Assembly: GCA_029718625.1 (NCBI GenBank)
Contig: CM056376.1
Location: 94,593,945 to 94,657,944, forward strand
Origin: Synaphobranchus kaupii
Lineage: Eukaryota; Chordata; Actinopteri; Anguilliformes; Synaphobranchidae
Length of the DNA stretch: 64,000 bases
Reading direction: 5' to 3'
Positions 27,226 through 48,019 of the stretch are shown here, piece by piece (the stretch's first letter is position 1; each line of letters begins with the position of its first letter). A model generated the notes under the pieces. The model was not told where the DNA came from, did not search any database, and worked only from the letters and a program-made list of their open reading frames with translations. The position numbers were made by a program, and so were the translations under genes.

Positions 27226-28563
27226 ACAATGACCCCACTCACCCTGACACCAAAAGAACTGGGGCTTCTCCTTCTCAATTTGTGGATCTGCGCAGCCGGT
27301 ACTCAAGGGGTGTGGTTTGGGGGGTGTGAGTGGTGGGGGCTGCCTGTAACTTGACACTCTTTGCTCTAGGGGCCAGTCAGTGCTGCAGCTGGAGCATATT
27401 AGCTGCACTCCCTGCTCTCCCATTGGTCTTCCCAGTGAGGCTCGGTTACTGGCCCAGAACAGTCCTCCTCCTCGGCCAGGGGCCATCTACAATACTCACA
27501 TCAAGGCACCAGTGTAGAAAACCGAAAGTAAGGGGACAAAGTTCTACATTTTAGTATGGAGGACAGCATTAGTGATTAATGAATAATAACCATTTGCTTA
27601 TGCCTGTGTTTAAGTACTGTTCCTGGAATGTAGCGGTTCACTACACTTGGTGTGGCTCTACAGATTCATATCATAACCATATATATGTCAGCCTACACAG
27701 ATGAAATGCTAAAGGATGATATATCATCCTTGTCTAACTTTCTGTCATAGACTATTTTAAGTGATTAGATATCCTGATATATTTAATTTGGTGTGGATTT
27801 AAGGATTGTTATTTCATTATTAGTGAGGACTATTGGAGGCCCGTAGCGCTACAGAGAAAAACACCTGCTGTCATGATTAGTGTGCAGTGCAGACAAGCCC
27901 TTGTTGCTGCAGATGAGCAATGTTTACATCTTTTTTCCAATAGACAGCAATCAATATATGCAACTCCTGTGTTCAGAGGCTGTACAGTATTGTCGCTGTG
28001 TAGCATTGTATTTTGCAGCTACATGGAGTACTTTTGTGTTTTTTCGTGCTGGCAAAGTGCTGTGTTGCTGCGGTCCTCCGATTGTGTAGTGTGGTGTCTC
28101 GCAATGTTGTGTTGCCATAGCCGTGTCACAGAGAGTCACCGGTGGAAGGAGGGACTAATACATCAGGACAATGCTTGTGTTTGTGTAACAGCCCCTGCGC
28201 GGCGGCTGGCTCTCTCAGATCACTTTTCGCTTGACTACGGTTTCTGCATGCATTGTTGAAGAGGAAGGCAAGCGGGACTGCTCTGTGCTGTTATTGGGAT
28301 GCACTGAACGTGGGGTAAGTTCCGGATCAACTTTGTCGCAAAAGAAAGAAAATAAAAGAACAACTTGCCTTATTTTTAAAAGAGCTGTGCGGTTTGCAGT
28401 GAGTTTGCACTGCAGTTTTTGGGGAGTTTGGGGCTGGTGCTGGACAGACCCATGTCTGTGTTTTGGCAGCGGATGGCTGGGAAACAAATGGGGCTGAAAG
28501 AAAGTTTCACAGCGAGGTTCAGTGAAAGGCATGTGTAGAATGCGACTGGGCTCCTGCAGCACT

Positions 28564-28595
<32 letters not shown>

Positions 28596-29580
28596 CTAAG
28601 CTGGAGATTTATTCCACATTTATATTTTATTCTAGCAGCACTTTTTTATATTACACTATTGAAGCTCATTTTAATTTGAATCTGAGTGAAAGAGATTTCT
28701 TCCACAGACACAGACAGAAAGTGTGAGAGACAGGCAGAGCGATAGAAGAAGATTCGGAAGGGAAGGTGAGACGAGGGAACAGAGGAACAGGGGGGTGAGA
28801 AGAAAGGTGAAGTGAGATGTGGAGGGGGAGGGGGGTGGGCAAGTGAAGGGGAGATAAAAGATGGGAAGAGAGAAAGAGAGGGACTGAGAGGAAATACAAA
28901 GAGCAGGGAAATGAAAATGGAGCAAATGGAGGGAGAACAAGCAAAAAGAGAGAAAATCTGATTTGAGGGATATACTGTACGTAGATTAGGGATGAGTGAT
29001 GTGAGTGAGAGTGAGAAAGAAGGACAGGTGAGAGTAAAACATACTAGTTGTGTCCAAACATGCTAGACATACTGTGACTTCATGAGTGTGACAAATTAAA
29101 AAATGATTACAAAAAAATATTTGATTTTCCTTCCCCCTTGGTTTACAAGGTATCGTACTTTCTAAGTGTTGGCTTACAAAGGAGAGAGGTGACGGCTAGT
29201 CCAACTAGTCCTCTTGTAGTTCTCCTTAGTGGAACCTTGTCTGCGTTGGCACCAGGATAAAGACAGCTTTGTCCTTATCTTTTTTTAAATTGGCATCCTG
29301 TGAAAATAGCACTTTGTCCTTTTTGATGTCACGATTTCCCGTTTTTCCCCAGTTTTTGTGTTTTCAAGACATTTGACTGGCAGGATGTGCTCTGAGAAAA
29401 TCAATCGACTGTTCACTTTACTGGTGTGTACGTGCGAGATTAGCAGGTGCTTTAATAATACAAAGTGCTTTGTTTCATTTATATTAAACATTGAGTACTC
29501 AGTAAAATTCCACATATCCTGAACAGTTCCTGTGAAAAAGAACAGAACTACTGCATATAAAACATATTTGGTTGGTTGAG

Positions 29581-29622
<42 letters not shown>

Positions 29623-30600
29623 GTGTGTAACTGTGTGGCTCATGCTAATAATACATTGGCTCGGTCTGCCGTCAAATCATGTTCCAGTGCCCCCCTCCCC
29701 CCATAGGGCTGCACAGAATTGACTATAGTTTGCCTAAGGAGGGAGTGTGTCAATTTCTGGGATTGTTCTCATCACATCACACAAGAGCTGCTACTCTGGT
29801 TGAATGGGCTTCTGAAGTTTACCGATACGAGCTGTACATGTTCTGTGCCCTTCTAACTCAATGGCCATGCAACTCACCTGTAAAAACAATCTGCAGCCAG
29901 CCACACGTATTTCAGAATTCATGAGCTAGTACTCTCAGAAAAAAGGGAGGAAAACTACATAAAATGGTGCAAACGCTTATCACTGGGGTGGTACCCTATC
30001 GGTACATACAATCGTACCCCTAGCCAGCAATACATAATTACTCTGTACCTTTTTTGCTTGAAAAGTTACTTATTAGTATCCAAATATAACACTATTCTAC
30101 TTTCAGGGTACATTTGGGAGATTTGTTCCTTAAAGAAGAATTTTTTTTTTGCCTATACTGTACCTTTATTTCTGAGAGTGTATGCCAGCTAATCAGCTGT
30201 TAGCACCCCCACGTTATAGAGAAAGCAGATTATATTGGTGCAGTGCCAGTGGTCATGGGTTATATTGGTACTGTGACTGTGAACTGTCCTGTTGCAGTGG
30301 TTACACTCACTAGAGAGTGAGCTATAATGCTGCTGTACTAGGGACTAAACTCTACTGTTGCAGTGCTAGAGAGAGTGTGCTGTAGATTTAGAGTAATATG
30401 AAGTGGGCTATACTGGTGTGGTGATAGGAGTAAGCTACACTGGTGCAGTGCTAGAGTGCGCTATACTGATATTGTTAATGTTATAGGCTGGTCATTGGGA
30501 GTGCAGCGGTGGAGTTGTCTGGTGTGGAGGAGGACATAGTGGAGAGAGCCAGGGATCGTGGAGAGAAGCTGCTGGCCTTTTGCCGTGCCCAGTGAACAGG
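24481..30600. other. Spacer between divergent cecr2 and slc25a18
   Basis: About 6 kb with no protein-coding exon that I can support. It probably holds the promoters and any non-coding first exons of both genes. Possible slc25a18 5' UTR exons end at 26307 (CAG|GTAATA) or 28314 (GGG|GTAAGT), but nothing links them. Simple repeats include (GA)n at about 27190-27221, purine-rich DNA at 28680-28960 and (GT)n at about 29583-29630. The left part is AT-rich and unique. Confidence 0.5.
26080..26307 (+). promoter_or_regulatory. Locally CpG-richer segment, candidate slc25a18 promoter or 5' exon
   Basis: This stretch has more CpG and GC than its AT-rich surroundings and ends in a good splice donor (CCAGCAG|GTAATA). 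It also contains GTTGCTAGGAGAC near 26194, which resembles an RFX half-site. A short open frame crosses it but has no recognisable similarity. Its position upstream of a plus-strand gene is the only reason to propose a 5' exon. Confidence 0.25.
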
Positions 30601-32550
30601 ATGGCCCAGTATAAGTCAGGTATCCCCTCCGGCCCAATCTGTGAATCTGCTCTGCTAACTGAATCTGAAATGCAGAGGAATTAAAATGCTTAGTGGTAAT
30701 CCGTCGAGTTGTGTATGTGTGTATGTGCGTACATGTACATATGCACATGCGCTTGCATATGTGCATGTGTGTATGCATGTGTTGGCCTGCCTGTCTCTTG
30801 CAGTCTCCCTGCAAAGCTGATCAATGGGGGTGTGGCAGGGCTGGTGGGAGTGACCTGTGTGTTTCCCATTGATCTGGCTAAGACCCGCCTACAGAACCAG
30901 CAGGGAGCCCGAGTCTACAATGGGATGTAAGTACTGGCCTGGCAAATGGTGGTATATCAGTAATGCACCCTGCTGCACAGACTTCACTAATTATTTGCTG
31001 TGGAGACACCCTTATCCAATGGGATTGACTGACTAGGAAAAACATTACAACAGCAAAACATGTATAGACTGTAAAGATACTTGCTGACAGCTAGTTAGTG
31101 GCACTTTCAGATGATGAATGTCCAAGTAGGAGTGATAGTTAGTGGGTCTCAAAGTAATTGTTGCGCCAACTCCCTCTCACCTTTTCGAGTTGGTTCTTTG
31201 GTACATCACACCAAATATATACTCAGATTAGGGGTGGATTCGACAACAATGCACATTATTGGATGTTGGCCAGCCCTTGACTCTTTGGAACATTTTTTCT
31301 GTGTGAAATATTTCTACTTTTTGCACTTGAAGGCTGGACTGCTTGACACAGACAGTGAAGAGGGAGGGCTACTTCGGAATGTATCGAGGTACTTTTTATT
31401 TGAAGTTTTTAGTTGGTTTCCATGAGGGAAATAACTTGCTAGAATGCTGTGAGGTGGCATAATACATTGGACGAGGCTGTTGCAGAGTGTTGATCTGTGA
31501 TGTCTTAACTGTGTCCAGAATTAATCTGATGTATTGTGCAGTAATTGTCGGTTAGATTGGTCTTAGACTGCAATATTTCTACTGGTGTATTGTGGCATAG
31601 AAGTACAATGGATGGAATTGTAATTGTATACTGTAAGGTTGCAGTAACTGTAGTAGGCTACTATGGTGTATAATATGGGACTAGTATCTCTGCTGGTACA
31701 GGGCGGTAGAAGATGCAGTATCTACTGTGTGATTCAATGGTCTTGGCTCCGCAGGGGCGGCAGTGAACCTCACTCTCGTGACCCCAGAGAAAGCCATCAA
31801 ACTGGCTGCGAACGATATCTTCCGACAGCGCCTCTCCAGGGATGGGTACATCTGCTTTTCCCTCTCTAAGCTTTAAATGTGTTTTTTTTTTTTGTTCACC
31901 TCTACCTTGGCCCGCCCTAAGAGGCAAAACCTTCCTACACTTTTCTCTGGCTCCTGCAGTAGGGGTTTATCAGCACAGGGAGTGAGTTTCAGTTTGCTGC
32001 TCTGCTAGCTAGGTCTGGTCGGTCAGGCTGGTTCCAAAGCCCTGCCGGAATTCCCTCTCTTTCTCTGCATCCCTAAAGGCAGTTGCCCCTGTGGGGGGAG
32101 ATCCTGGCAGGCTGTGGGGCAGGAACCTGCCAGGTGGTGGTGACCACACCCATGGAGATGCTGAAGATCCAGCTGCAGGATGCTGGGAGGCTGGGTGAGC
32201 ACCTGTCCCTAAAATTCAAGTGTCCGTGATCGCTGTCTGTACCTGAGCATGCTCACTGTCTCCTCGGAGTTCTTTAGAACATTAGCCTATGGCAGTGATG
32301 AATGTGTAATTATGAGAGCTTGTGTGCTTGTTTCCTCTCAATGTTTTGATGCTTTACAGCTATACAGAGACCAATGCCTGTGCCCGCTCCTGCCCCCTCG
32401 CTGGCAGCTGGCCCCCCTCCCCCGGGTCAGCGTGCCCCTCCACCTCGTCCTTCTGCCACCAGCATCACCCTAGAGCTACTGAGGACCCGCGGCCTGGCTG
32501 GGCTATACAGAGGAGTTGGCGCCACACTGCTGAGGTCAGATAACAGCTCA

Positions 32551-32617
<67 letters not shown>

Positions 32618-32627
32618 GGTGCCATAT

Positions 32628-32663
<36 letters not shown>

Positions 32664-34261
32664 GTGTTGGGAAGATTCCAAGTGCGCTGACTGACAGGGA
32701 TACTCAAAGAATTGTGCTGTAATTGCGCAGGGATGGGGAGGCCTGGAGTGGTGGGGCCCAATGTGAGATCTTTTCACGGGGTCCAAAATCCCTGGCAGCA
32801 CCTACGCACACACACACACACACACATACACACACCTGCCCTTATCAGAGTTGAGCTGTAGATAATTTAATCTCACCCCTAACTGTATTAGCTGGTGTGT
32901 CGTCCCGGTGCTATCTGCCATTCTCTCATTACTGGCTGATTAAGGAGAGGCATAGACTTGGTCGTTTGTACAGCACAGCTGACCATAGCACAGCATTTCC
33001 TTACTTTGCCTGCTCCCTGGTTGCAATCTTTATATATAGGATTCATATTTTCGACATAGCGTGGATACATTATATTTTGGCGGCGTGATATTAAATGTGG
33101 ATGAGGGGCCTATGCTGCACAGTGAGTCAGTGTGAACCCCAGCTGCCTGTGATTACATCCTGCTATGTGGCTGAACCTCTGACCCTCTCATGTCCTCTGC
33201 TCAGGGACGTCCCCTTCTCCATGATCTACTTCCCGCTGTTCGCCAACCTGAACGTGCTGGGCCGGGGGGAGCGCGGTTGCCAGGGCAACGCTCAAGAGCG
33301 GGCCCCCTTCCTGCAGTCCTTTGTGGCTGGCTGCGCAGCCGGATCGGTGGCCGCAGTCACCGTCACTCCATTGGACGGTGAGGCCGAGGCGCTGACTGCG
33401 CGACCGTTGAAAATGCCTTAGATCCTCATAGCTGATTAGCAAATGAATTGGCCCATTTAATGTACCTGCTGTTGCCAAATCCTCCGGTACGGCACAGATG
33501 AGCCTGCGGTTGCTGCCTTCTCTCATCAGCTGTGTCAGGCTGTTATTTCACGGAACTCTGTCTGTACACGTAAATCACACGATGGCGTTTGTATAGGAAG
33601 GACCTCTGAATGAGAGAAAATAACGTTCCTCGGTGGGGGGAAGTGAGAATAAACGCAGTGATGACCATCGCTTTAGTGTGCCGTGCATCCTGTGTATTTG
33701 GAGGTTTTTAACAAAGGTACTTGCATGTGACCCATATGCATATGCTTTACGTGTGTGTGCGTGCGCGTATGTATTTTTCAGTGATAAAGACACGGCTGCA
33801 GACATTGCGGAAGGGTGCGGGGGAGGGACTCGTACCGTGGCATTGCTGACTGCACACGGTGAGAGATGTAACAGGAAGTAACAAAGCAATTACCAATTGT
33901 GATGTTAGGCACCTGTGAAGGCCTGCAGGGTGCCATTGTGTATGTGCGTGTGTGTGAGTGTGTTTGCGCGCGTGCGTGTATGTGTGGGTCCGTGTGTGTG
34001 CATGTGCAAGTGCATATGTGTGTGTGCGCACGTGTGCATTTGTGTGTGTGCGCATGCGTGCATTTGTGTGATTGTGTGTCCGTATGTGTATGCCAGTAAC
34101 AGCCCTCTCTCTTGTGCAGCCGTATCCTGAGTCGGGAGGGGCCATCTGCATTCCTGAAGGGAGCAGCATGTCGCGCTCTGGTCATTGCCCCGCTCTTTGG
34201 CATCGCACAGGGGGTCTACTTCCTGGGTGTGGGGGAGCAGCTGCTAGGGCTGCTGGGATAG
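30601..34261 (+). CDS. slc25a18: Mitochondrial glutamate carrier (SLC25A18/SLC25A22 type)
   Basis: An inner-membrane carrier that brings glutamate with a proton into mitochondria. Coding exons: 30601-30614 (tentative), 30804-30926, 31333-31388, 31755-31845, 32079-32194, 32360-32534, 33205-33377, 33782-33858 and 34120-34261 (TAG). Three solute-carrier repeats carry the PX[DE]XX[KR] signatures [20 protein letters not shown] and PLDVIKTRLQ. Other family blocks seen are [50 protein letters not shown] and [20 protein letters not shown]. The expected length is about 321 residues, close to the human paralogues. Exon 1 (MAQY, GTCAGG donor) is chosen because it is the only nearby ATG exon giving the required phase; it remains uncertain. 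Exon 8 carries an extra base. The symbol SLC25A18 rather than SLC25A22 rests on the neighbouring atp6v1e1 and bcl2l13. A proline-rich linker (exon 6) lies between repeats 2 and 3. Confidence 0.92.
32551..32662 (+). repeat. (CA)n followed by a 35-base G run, just after slc25a18 exon 6
   Basis: A (CA)n microsatellite of about 65 bp begins 16 nt after the exon 6 splice donor. After TGGTGCCATAT it is followed by 35 consecutive G (32628-32662), the longest homopolymer in the window. In the pre-mRNA the CA repeat is in the sense orientation, a type of sequence bound by hnRNP L. Confidence 0.9.
33782..33858 (+). other. slc25a18: slc25a18 coding exon 8 with one-base frameshift
   Basis: The exon starts in frame with [14 protein letters not shown], after which the reading frame hits TGA. 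The second half reads correctly (YRGIADCTR, a standard carrier block) only in the next frame. Its length of 77 nt is one more than phases 1 and 2 on the flanking exons allow. The shift lies at or just after the five-G run at 33819-33823; with one G fewer the family pattern [12 protein letters not shown] would follow. The cause is either a homopolymer error in the assembly or a genuine disabling mutation. All other exons are intact, which favours an error. Confidence 0.8.
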
Positions 34262-36049
34262 CAGCTGGGGGAGTTTCCTGTGCAAACCACCTGCTCCGTT
34301 CTGCAGTGAAACGAGAGTAGGGCCCTCGTCATTTATCAGATTAGAGCTGAGAGAGAGAGAGAGAGAAAGTGGGTGAATGAGAGAGAGTTATGACTGCTAA
34401 CATTAGTCCCAACATTGAACACTAATGATGCTCACCTAGTTTCTTAAAGCGGTTATCCTGAGAGGGTTCTGTAGCTATACCAGAGCTGTGTGTGTGTGTA
34501 TGTCTAATGTGCCAGCATTCCAGGTTCCTGCTGAGCATGTTAACCCTCTGACATTTCTATATTTATTTCTCATCAACACATAACACAGTACCATGCACAT
34601 GTTCTACTGACATGACCTCACTGTGCGTGGAGGAAGGCATTCCAATGCTGCAGGGAGTGTCACCGCTGTACCAATCAATTTCAGTGCCAATCTCTAGGCA
34701 AATTGAGTGTTTAAAACCTATAGAAGTATTTGTTGAGCACTGCCATACGATGTCTGTATTATTTTATTGTTCTTTAAAGAGCGACAAAAGCCAGGAAAGA
34801 GTGTCTGTGGTGGGCAGAGCTAGGCTGTCACCTCCACCATCGCTGTCCGCAGCTGTTGGCGGCGATGCTGACACACTCTTTGCGGTACTGTAGAGAGATT
34901 CTCCCCTGGTAACATTCCTCTCCCACCTTGGGGTCCGGTCTTTTAACTGCCTTCCTTGAGTGGGAGGTACTAACAGGGTATGACGGGGCCTGTTGATAAT
35001 CTGCTCTTAAATCCGTAATCCCGGGCTCTCTGCTGGCTTCAGCGCATGCCGTGGTGCTGAACCAACTTCCTGCTGCTCCTCGTTACCACTGGCTCTGGTG
35101 GAGGGGAACACCCAGTCCTCAAAAGCAAGGCGGGATTTTTGTTAGCATGATTATTTTTAATGCTTATTTTAATGTTTGTACACACAAGTATTCAAAAAAA
35201 ACAAATAAATGCAAATGAAGCCCTACATCCTGGGATGCTGCTGGAGTTTCTGTTCTCTCGGAAATGTATGATTGTAGCCTCTCGTATGTATCTTTACATC
35301 CAGCTGTTTTAATGCCACCTTTAATATGACGAGGTATAAGCAAATTAACCATTTTGTAACTACTAATTACATTATAGGCATTTAGCAGATGCTCTTATCC
35401 AGAGCGACTTACACAACTTTTTAGCATTTTTTTTTTTTTCTTTACATATTATCTTTACATATTATCCTTACATATTATCCATTCAGACAGCTGGATATAT
35501 ACTGAAGCGATTCAGGTTAAGTACCTTGCTCAAGGGTACAACGGCAGTGTCCAACCGGGGAATCGAACCTGCAACCTTTCGGTTACAAGGCCAGTTCCTT
35601 AACCATTATACTACACTGTGCTGTGCTGTGAACGGCAGCTCCGGATTCTGCAATGGAATAAATTATTTGCAGGACTTTTTATTGCTATAGTACATTTCCA
35701 GCAGTGAAGTGCCTGTGGATTCAAAAATCATTTGTATAAAAAATACATTATACTACACTATACTATACTACACTATACTATACTACTATTCACTAACACT
35801 GCATAAGATTGTTACATGTTCAGTAAAGACTTAATTTATGGGGATCATCCATATGATGGATTAACAGAAAGGTGATTCAAATACTGGTTGTTTTTCATTA
35901 TAGATCTCAACAGCTCCCCTCCTGGATCACCCTGAAAATTCATGTATTAGATGCTATCTAATGCATTCCCACCAGGGGGCAGTACTGACTTTCAAATGAG
36001 CAAGGATTACTCACCTGTTCGCTATCAGTGCGTACATCATGCTTTTTTT
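34262..36049. other. Spacer between convergent slc25a18 and atp6v1e1
   Basis: It holds the slc25a18 3' UTR; AATAAA hexamers are at 35204-35209 and 35657-35662, and either could be the poly(A) signal. A tRNA-derived SINE occupies 35366-35625, followed by an ACTATACTAC simple repeat near 35750-35790. No open frame here resembles a protein. For atp6v1e1 on the minus strand, TTTATT (AATAAA) at 36068-36073 is a distal poly(A) candidate. Confidence 0.5.
35366..35625 (-). mobile_element. tRNA-derived SINE of a type common in teleosts
   Basis: The segment begins ATTACATTATAGGCATTTAG with GCAGATGCTCTTATCCAGAG after it, and ends with a tRNA-like part containing GGGAATCGAACCTGCAACC. That is the reverse complement of a pol III B box, so the head lies at the right and the element is on the minus strand. 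The block GCTCTTATCCAGAGCGACTTAC is a motif I recognise from dispersed teleost repeats. A poly-T and TTACATATTATC repeat in the middle is a local expansion. Confidence 0.8.
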
Positions 36050-36904
36050 TTCACATTTTATCCGATTTTTATTAGCAGAAAAAACAGGAAACAGACACAA
36101 ACATTACTCTTTTATATGTATATTTTCACATCAATAATTACCAGTATATCCTCTGCAGATGTCAATGTCCCAACAGGAAACAACATTTAAAAAAAAAGAT
36201 TTTAAACTACATATTCTAACAATATTTGAAACCACATATACACTCGGTATGCCACAGAAAATTAAGACAACCATCCCATTTCATTGAATAAAATAAATAG
36301 TGATGCAAATTGTCACACATGTACAGCACTTTCGACAAGGAGAGATTCTGAGTATGAACGAAATGTAGCTGGAACAGGACCACAGAAGACCGTTTTCTGC
36401 AAGGGCCGGGGAAAGGGGACAGCAAACAAACACCCCCCTCCCCTCATTAGCGTATTTTCTGCTTTAAACTGTTGCAACTGTCCTCATTGTGCAAACGACT
36501 GATGGGTTGCACACTTGGTGAAGAAGGTACTTAATGCACATGGCTGCAGTTTCATACAGATTTATATTAATACAGGTGTTCACAGTCCAGAAGAGGCAGG
36601 AAAAAACAGACTCCCCGAGGGGCACTAGAGCCCACATGCTGGGCTGTGCTGAGGTGGGACGTTATATCACACTGCATAAATGTGGGGGCTGTATCTGCAG
36701 ACATGCGAGGGAACGGGACTGATCTTCAGCACTGAAACTCGAGAACCACAGTCTGTATCAGAGAAACAACCGGTTTGAACTGGTTCACCTCCAAGCTCCC
36801 TCACTCACTCCCGCAGTCCCCTTCTCACATGATCAGCACTGCAGAGTCCGGTTCCCAGCGCGCAAACGTACGCCTGTGTATGAATGCACCGTTCCTGCTC
36901 CGCT

Positions 36905-37159
36905 CTTCTTAAATATCCTCTTTATTTATTTATCATCTCAGTGAACAAACAAACAAATGAAATTAAAAAACCACAAATGGACAAAACATCACAAAACAAT
37001 GGATCGGGGGCCTTTCTACTTCAGCCAAACAGTTTTGGATCTTTATCACACTGACACGGGAATGAAATTTCAGTACATATATATTCAAATAAAACGGCAT
37101 GGTAGAATGCGTGTGTTGTTTTTGTCCCCGTCGGCTCCCACACCACAGCACGTGGTCCG
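36905..37159 (-). other. atp6v1e1 3' UTR (proximal poly(A) candidate)
   Basis: Downstream of the TAA at 37160-37162, the minus strand carries overlapping AATAAA hexamers (TTTATTTATT at 36921-36930 on the plus strand). Polyadenylation shortly after would give a 3' UTR of about 250 nt. A longer form using the hexamer at 36068-36073 is possible. Confidence 0.4.
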
Positions 37160-47606
<10,447 letters not shown>

Positions 47607-48019
47607 GGTTGTAGTGTTAAAAGGATTTCAAGTAGCTACAATAGCTAGATTTCGCTGAATAGAGGAAGGGTCCAGATGATCTTCAGCCAAGACACGCAGG
47701 CAACTTGCTAGTTAACTAACGTACCAAAGTGTATATTATTATCCCACGAATATGCCTATTTCTGTAAGAGAAAGCCTCCCGTTTCCACGATGACAGGAGC
47801 AGGTCCTACGTTGTATTTTTTTTTTCTTGCCGCAGTCACGAACCTACCAGGGTGGATCAGCTGATTCGTAAGCGCAAGCAAACGGCCCGTATCACGTGAT
47901 AAATATTTCCGGGTGAGCTGCCGCGGACCAATCAGCATCGATTGCGCGTTGTCTCGAGTCGAGGGAGTAGTGACGTCGTGCGTTCATATAACTTTTGTAA
48001 TTTTTTGAGTGCGTTACAG
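47607..48019. promoter_or_regulatory. Probable bidirectional promoter of atp6v1e1 and bcl2l13
   Basis: Directly upstream of the atp6v1e1 ATG lies GC- and CpG-richer DNA with a CACGTG site in ATCACGTGAT (47891-47900), a CCAAT box (47928-47932) and a CRE-like TGACGTCG (47971-47978). A good splice donor, TTACAG|GTAATA, ends at 48019 on the plus strand and could close a non-coding first exon of bcl2l13. In human the two genes are head-to-head with almost no gap, which supports the shared-promoter reading. The start sites themselves are not visible. Confidence 0.6.
47891..47900. promoter_or_regulatory. CLEAR-like E-box (TFEB/TFE3 type)
   Basis: ATCACGTGAT matches the TCACGTGA core of the CLEAR consensus GTCACGTGAC and is perfectly palindromic. 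It lies about 285 bp upstream of the atp6v1e1 start codon. V-ATPase subunit genes are established members of the TFEB-controlled lysosomal network. Occupancy here is inferred. Confidence 0.55.

Noticed and set aside
30601..30620. Using the GTATCC donor at 30615 for slc25a18 exon 1
   Set aside because: It would leave phase 1, which does not match the phase 2 needed by exon 2 at 30804. The GTCAGG position fits, though it is a weaker donor; the first exon remains uncertain.
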